NCBI GenBank assembly: GCA_026395295.1
Contig: JAPLYZ010000020.1
Span: forward strand, 1 to 48,706
Direction of reading: 5' to 3'
Length of the DNA: 48,706 bases
Source: Candidatus Staskawiczbacteria bacterium
GTDB taxonomy: Bacteria > Patescibacteriota > Minisyncoccia > Minisyncoccales > Staskawiczbacteraceae
A model generated the notes under the pieces. It was not told where the DNA came from and did not search any database. It worked only from the letters and a program-made list of their open reading frames with translations. The position numbers were made by a program, and so were the translations under genes. Positions 46,116 through 48,706 of the stretch are shown here, in pieces (position 1 is the first letter of the stretch; the number at the start of each line of letters is the position of its first letter).

Positions 46116-47099
46116 CTAAATTAATTTTACTTCATTTTTTAAACGCTCTATCGCTATATCACAATATTTACCGTCAATATCAATCCCAATTCCTTTTCTA
46201 TTATGCGCGTAAGCAGCAATAAGTGTTGAGCCGCTTCCCAAAAATGGGTCTAAAACCGTATCTCCAATAAAGCTAAACAGTTTGATACATCTTCGTGGTA
46301 ATTCTACTGGAAATGGCGCGGGGTGACCACCTGCTCCTTTTTTACTTTGACCATTAAAAGTCCATACTCCGTTCGTCCAATCCATAAATTCTTGTTTTGT
46401 AATATCGTTTTCTCTACTGCTCCCAGTTTTTTTCCAACTGTCTTTATATAGAACTAAAATTAATTCTACTGGAGCAATTACGTAAGGTGCGGAAGCCGAC
46501 ATGAATGAACCCCATGCAGTACGACGAGATATATTCCCCTCGTTCCAAATAATCGTGGAATGATACTTCCAGCCAATGTCTTTTGCAATCTTTGTAATAT
46601 CTGCGCCGACCGATTTCTGTCCACCTTTATTCTTGTCGAGCGGTATATTCAGCAAAAAACGCCCTTCTGGTTTTGCTAAATCAAAACACCTTTTAATCCA
46701 TTTTTTTGTAAAATCTAAATAATCTTCGTAGCTTAAATTGTCTGCATGCTCGTTATAGTGTATATCAACATTATATGGCGGAGAAGTGATAATAAGATCA
46801 ACTGTGTTGTCTGGAATAGAATCAAACTTTAAAATATCGTCTTTATAAATTGCCACGCCATTTCTCAAAAAATACAGCTTTTTTGAGCTTATACTTTTAA
46901 CGCTTTTTATTTCAGCCACTCCACTTTCAGTTAGAAATAAACCTCCCGTAGCAAGGTCTTTTACTCCTTGGTTTTTGGATAATTTGCTTCTGATCTTTTC
47001 TTTTTGAGGCTTATAAATCTTTTTTCCTGAATTTTTGGATTTTTTATTTTTTACTTTTGTTTTTGGCATATTTTTTTTATTTTCTATTGAATCTTTCAC
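46116..47099 (-). CDS. Site-specific DNA methyltransferase (N4/N6, beta-type motif order)
   Basis: A 327-residue enzyme. A Lys-rich leader of about 60 residues precedes the catalytic motif LIITSPPYNVDIHY (TSPPY), then FLLNIPLDKN, and the SAM motif DTVLDPFLGSGSTLIAA with GIGIDIDGKYC near the C-terminus: the order of beta-class methylases. TSPPY occurs in both N4-cytosine and N6-adenine enzymes. The track start is GTG; an ATG ten codons later (47069) is an alternative. Protects host DNA from the HNH nuclease downstream. Confidence 0.92.
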   Translation of the reverse strand: MKDSIENKKNMPKTKVKNKKSKNSGKKIYKPQKEKIRSKLSKNQGVKDLATGGLFLTESGVAEIKSVKSISSKKLYFLRNGVAIYKDDILKFDSIPDNTVDLIITSPPYNVDIHYNEHADNLSYEDYLDFTKKWIKRCFDLAKPEGRFLLNIPLDKNKGGQKSVGADITKIAKDIGWKYHSTIIWNEGNISRRTAWGSFMSASAPYVIAPVELILVLYKDSWKKTGSSRENDITKQEFMDWTNGVWTFNGQSKKGAGGHPAPFPVELPRRCIKLFSFIGDTVLDPFLGSGSTLIAAYAHNRKGIGIDIDGKYCDIAIERLKNEVKLI

Positions 47100-47115
47100 T
47101 TTTTCTTTTTAAAAT

Positions 47116-47379
47116 TTACCGGTCGTAAGACATGTTTCCTCGGCTTTCAATCTCCTCAACTTCAACCACTTTTTTAGATTCGTTAACAAAATAGATAATT
47201 CTATACGGACGAATAACAATTTTCCGGTTATAACTATACCTGCCCTGCATGTGAACGCCCAAGTACGGATTAGTTTCAAGCTCTCTAAGTTTTTCTGCAA
47301 TTTTCAACCGCCAATTTTGCGGAAACTTCTTTACCGCTTTTCTAACACATGTTGGAACGTAAACATAGTATATCCCCAT
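47116..47379 (-). CDS. RelE/ParE-family toxin
   Basis: An 87-residue toxin-like protein. YVYVPTCVRKAVKKFPQNWRLKIAEKLREL and LGVHMQGRYSYNRKIVIRPYRIIYFVNESKKVVEVEEIESRG follow the RelE/ParE fold, with the conserved RxYRIIY strand. RelE members cut mRNA on the ribosome and ParE members poison gyrase; sequence alone does not decide. It starts one base after the Phd-type antitoxin stop. Confidence 0.88.
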   Translation of the reverse strand: MGIYYVYVPTCVRKAVKKFPQNWRLKIAEKLRELETNPYLGVHMQGRYSYNRKIVIRPYRIIYFVNESKKVVEVEEIESRGNMSYDR

Positions 47380-47380
47380 A

Positions 47381-47734
47381 TTATTTCTTCCTTTTATTAG
47401 CGCTGTAATCCTTTTTAGCTTTATCTCTTAACACCAAACTATTCGTCGGTCTAACTATACCTAATTCCCTTTCAAACTCCTGCAAGGTGACATATTCGCC
47501 ACGAGCAATCTCGTCCTCGGCCTTTTTAATTTTAGCGGCAAACTTCGGGTCTTTTGCTAATGCCAAATCTTCCATCAAGGAGTCGTACTCCTCGGCAGAC
47601 ATTGCAACCATTTTAGCTTTACCGTTTTCAGTAAAAAGATAATGATTGCCACGTTTCTGAATTTTCTCAGCAATGTCAAAAATATTGCTTCTAGCCTCGC
47701 TGATAGAGATAATGTTTTTCATTTTTATGGTCAT
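47381..47734 (-). CDS. Phd/YefM-family antitoxin
   Basis: A 117-residue protein. The N-terminal DNA-binding part (IISISEARSNIFDIAEKIQKRGNHYLFTENGKAKMVAMSAEEYDSLMEDL) is a clear Phd/YefM domain. The C-terminal 50 residues, longer than usual, should wrap the toxin and end in a basic tail. ATG 47722 is an alternative start. An inverted repeat overlaps the promoter upstream, fitting autoregulation. Confidence 0.9.
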   Translation of the reverse strand: MTIKMKNIISISEARSNIFDIAEKIQKRGNHYLFTENGKAKMVAMSAEEYDSLMEDLALAKDPKFAAKIKKAEDEIARGEYVTLQEFERELGIVRPTNSLVLRDKAKKDYSANKRKK

Positions 47735-47763
47735 AATTTTGTTTAAATTAATTAATAGACTAT

Positions 47764-47799
47764 ATGTACATTATAGCGTACATCATAGGTTGCTGTCAA
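47764..47799 (-). promoter_or_regulatory. Promoter and operator of the toxin-antitoxin operon
   Basis: Minus strand: TTGACA (47799-47794), 18 bases, TATAAT (47775-47770), both perfect. An inverted repeat ATGTAC-N8-GTACAT (47764-47783) straddles the -10 box, the right place for Phd-type autorepression. Confidence 0.8.
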
Positions 47800-47801
47800 T
47801 A

Positions 47802-48473
47802 TCATATTAACTTGTTTTCTTTGAAGCTGTATGGCGACTTGCCTTTGGCAATAATAACATGGTCTAAAACTTCCACTCCCATTATTTTGCCAGCTTCAAT
47901 TATTCTTTTGGTAATTTGTAAATCATCTTCCGACGGCTCGTTGTCCCCCGACGGATGATTGTGCGCCAAAATTACCGAGCAGGCATTTTGTTTCAACGCT
48001 TCCTGAAAAATTTCTCGCGGGTGTATCAAGCTGGCGTTTAACGTGCCAATAAACATCGGCTTTTTGTGCAAGAGTTCGTTTCTGGCATTAAGAAAAAGCG
48101 CCATTAAATGCTCTCTTGTTTTATCTCGCATATACACAACCTGGGCCAAAACATCTTCAACCGATTCAATTTTTGGGAGACTTTCGTCTCTTACTTCAAG
48201 AGCTCTTTTTACTAATTCCTGACTGGCTAAAATTGCGCAAGCTTTTGCCGAATTTATGCCTCTAATTTTTGTTAAATCTCCGTATTTTAATTGTAAAAAA
48301 TTTTTAATTGGGGATTTCGCCAAAATTTGCTCTGCCACCTCAATAACATTTTTCCCTTCCACTCCCGTGCCAAGCAAAATTGCCAGAAGCTCTTTGTCTT
48401 TCAGGTTTTCCGCGCCTTTGGCAATCAATTTTTCTCTCGGCCGTTCAATTTTGGGCAAATCCTTTATTTTCAT
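47802..48473 (-). CDS. radC: RadC-family JAMM-domain protein
   Basis: A 223-residue protein. An N-terminal HhH-like region (LKDKELLAILLGTGVEGKN; LTKIRGINSAKACAILAS) is followed by the JAMM/MPN+ metal site AHNHPSGDNEPSEDD. RadC was once linked to DNA repair, but this is disputed; it is frequent on mobile and defence regions. It lies just upstream of the toxin-antitoxin promoter. Confidence 0.95.
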   Translation of the reverse strand: MKIKDLPKIERPREKLIAKGAENLKDKELLAILLGTGVEGKNVIEVAEQILAKSPIKNFLQLKYGDLTKIRGINSAKACAILASQELVKRALEVRDESLPKIESVEDVLAQVVYMRDKTREHLMALFLNARNELLHKKPMFIGTLNASLIHPREIFQEALKQNACSVILAHNHPSGDNEPSEDDLQITKRIIEAGKIMGVEVLDHVIIAKGKSPYSFKENKLI

Positions 48474-48574
48474 AAAGTTATATCTTACTTAAATCTACTC
48501 CTTTTTGGGGCAAAGTTCAAATTTTACAACCCCATTCGCGCAACCCTAAAAAACAAAACCTTGCTCAGTATTTT

Positions 48575-48706
48575 CTAATCAAGAAAGGATCCTGAAATCT
48601 CGGACATGACTTTGTTGGAAAAGGTTGTCGGGAATTGGAGCTTTTGACCTTTAAAATTATTGAATAATTTCTCTTTTTCTTTTTGCATAAACCCGGCGAA
48701 TTCGTT
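48575..48706 (-). CDS. C-terminal end of an unidentified protein (cut by window edge)
   Basis: On the minus strand an open frame enters from the right edge and ends at TAG (48577-48575) after 43 residues (NEFAGFMQKEKEKLFNNFKG...). The composition is normal for coding DNA here. I cannot assign a family from this fragment. Confidence 0.5.
   Translation of the reverse strand, partial: NEFAGFMQKEKEKLFNNFKGQKLQFPTTFSNKVMSEISGSFLD

Noticed and set aside
1-48706. Alternative genetic code with UGA as Trp or Gly
   Set aside because: tRNA-Trp has anticodon CCA and several conserved genes end properly at TGA without read-through, so code 11 fits.

Overview
The window looks like a chromosome segment of an uncultivated Patescibacteria (Candidate Phyla Radiation) bacterium, probably Parcubacteria-like. 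This is an inference. It rests on the low G+C, tightly packed genes with 1-4 base start/stop overlaps, few Shine-Dalgarno sequences, small proteins, a GAD-less AspRS, HisKA_7TM kinase, RNHCP and PaaX/Cas2-like proteins, and a Gram-positive-like wall toolkit (sortase, FemAB, MltG, D-Ala-D-Ala carboxypeptidase) without lipopolysaccharide genes. The genetic code appears standard: the tRNA-Trp anticodon is CCA and TGA is used as a stop. Nearly all genes lie on the minus strand.

Layout. 0-4.7 kb: transposase tail, sortase/CAP pair, FemAB-FtsQ pair and an unknown protein. 4.7-13.6 kb: tyrS-aspS-dacA-mraY operon, HAD phosphatase, murC, small zinc-ribbon proteins, RNA 2',3'-cyclic phosphodiesterase, and a PaaX/Cas2-like protein between two inverted copies of a palindrome. 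13.7-15 kb: the only plus-strand genes inside the window (PolX-type HHH protein, EF-P). 15-19.6 kb: Mg-type P-ATPase, Ca/cation antiporter, amino-acid permease. 19.7-23.5 kb: the dcw core mraZ-rsmH-ftsL-ftsI, followed by tRNA-Glu with a tiny GIY-YIG cassette in its 3' end. 24-28.6 kb: surface beta-propeller, MltG, small wHTH-like protein, membrane-anchored serpin. 28.7-31.9 kb: a compositionally distinct operon with RNHCP, two radical SAM enzymes and a YkgJ-like Cys-cluster protein. 32-41.2 kb: GNAT, tRNA-Trp, a GT2/PP2C/TylF-methyltransferase operon, a two-component system, DUF362, an ECF-S plus phosphoribosyltransferase pair, PlsC and a methyltransferase. 41.3-48.5 kb: a defence-like island with PD-(D/E)XK nuclease, RhuM, AAA-DUF4435 (PARIS-like fusion), type II restriction-modification, Phd/RelE toxin-antitoxin and RadC.

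How the genes work together. Cell-wall synthesis and division genes (murC, mraY, ftsQ, ftsI, ftsL, mraZ, rsmH, femAB, dacA, mltG) are spread through the first 28 kb in several small operons instead of one dcw cluster. The last 7 kb is a mobile-DNA and defence zone.

The observations I think most deserve follow-up are: an exact 12-mer TGTCGCACAATA present five times in one orientation, inside and outside genes (candidate uptake or other genome-wide signal); the 318-bp GIY-YIG cassette with 19-bp direct repeats in the tRNA-Glu gene; the PaaX/Cas2-like gene bracketed by inverted palindromes; the two-radical-SAM operon with a possible RiPP recognition domain; and palindromic repeats inserted in frame within murC and the P-type ATPase.
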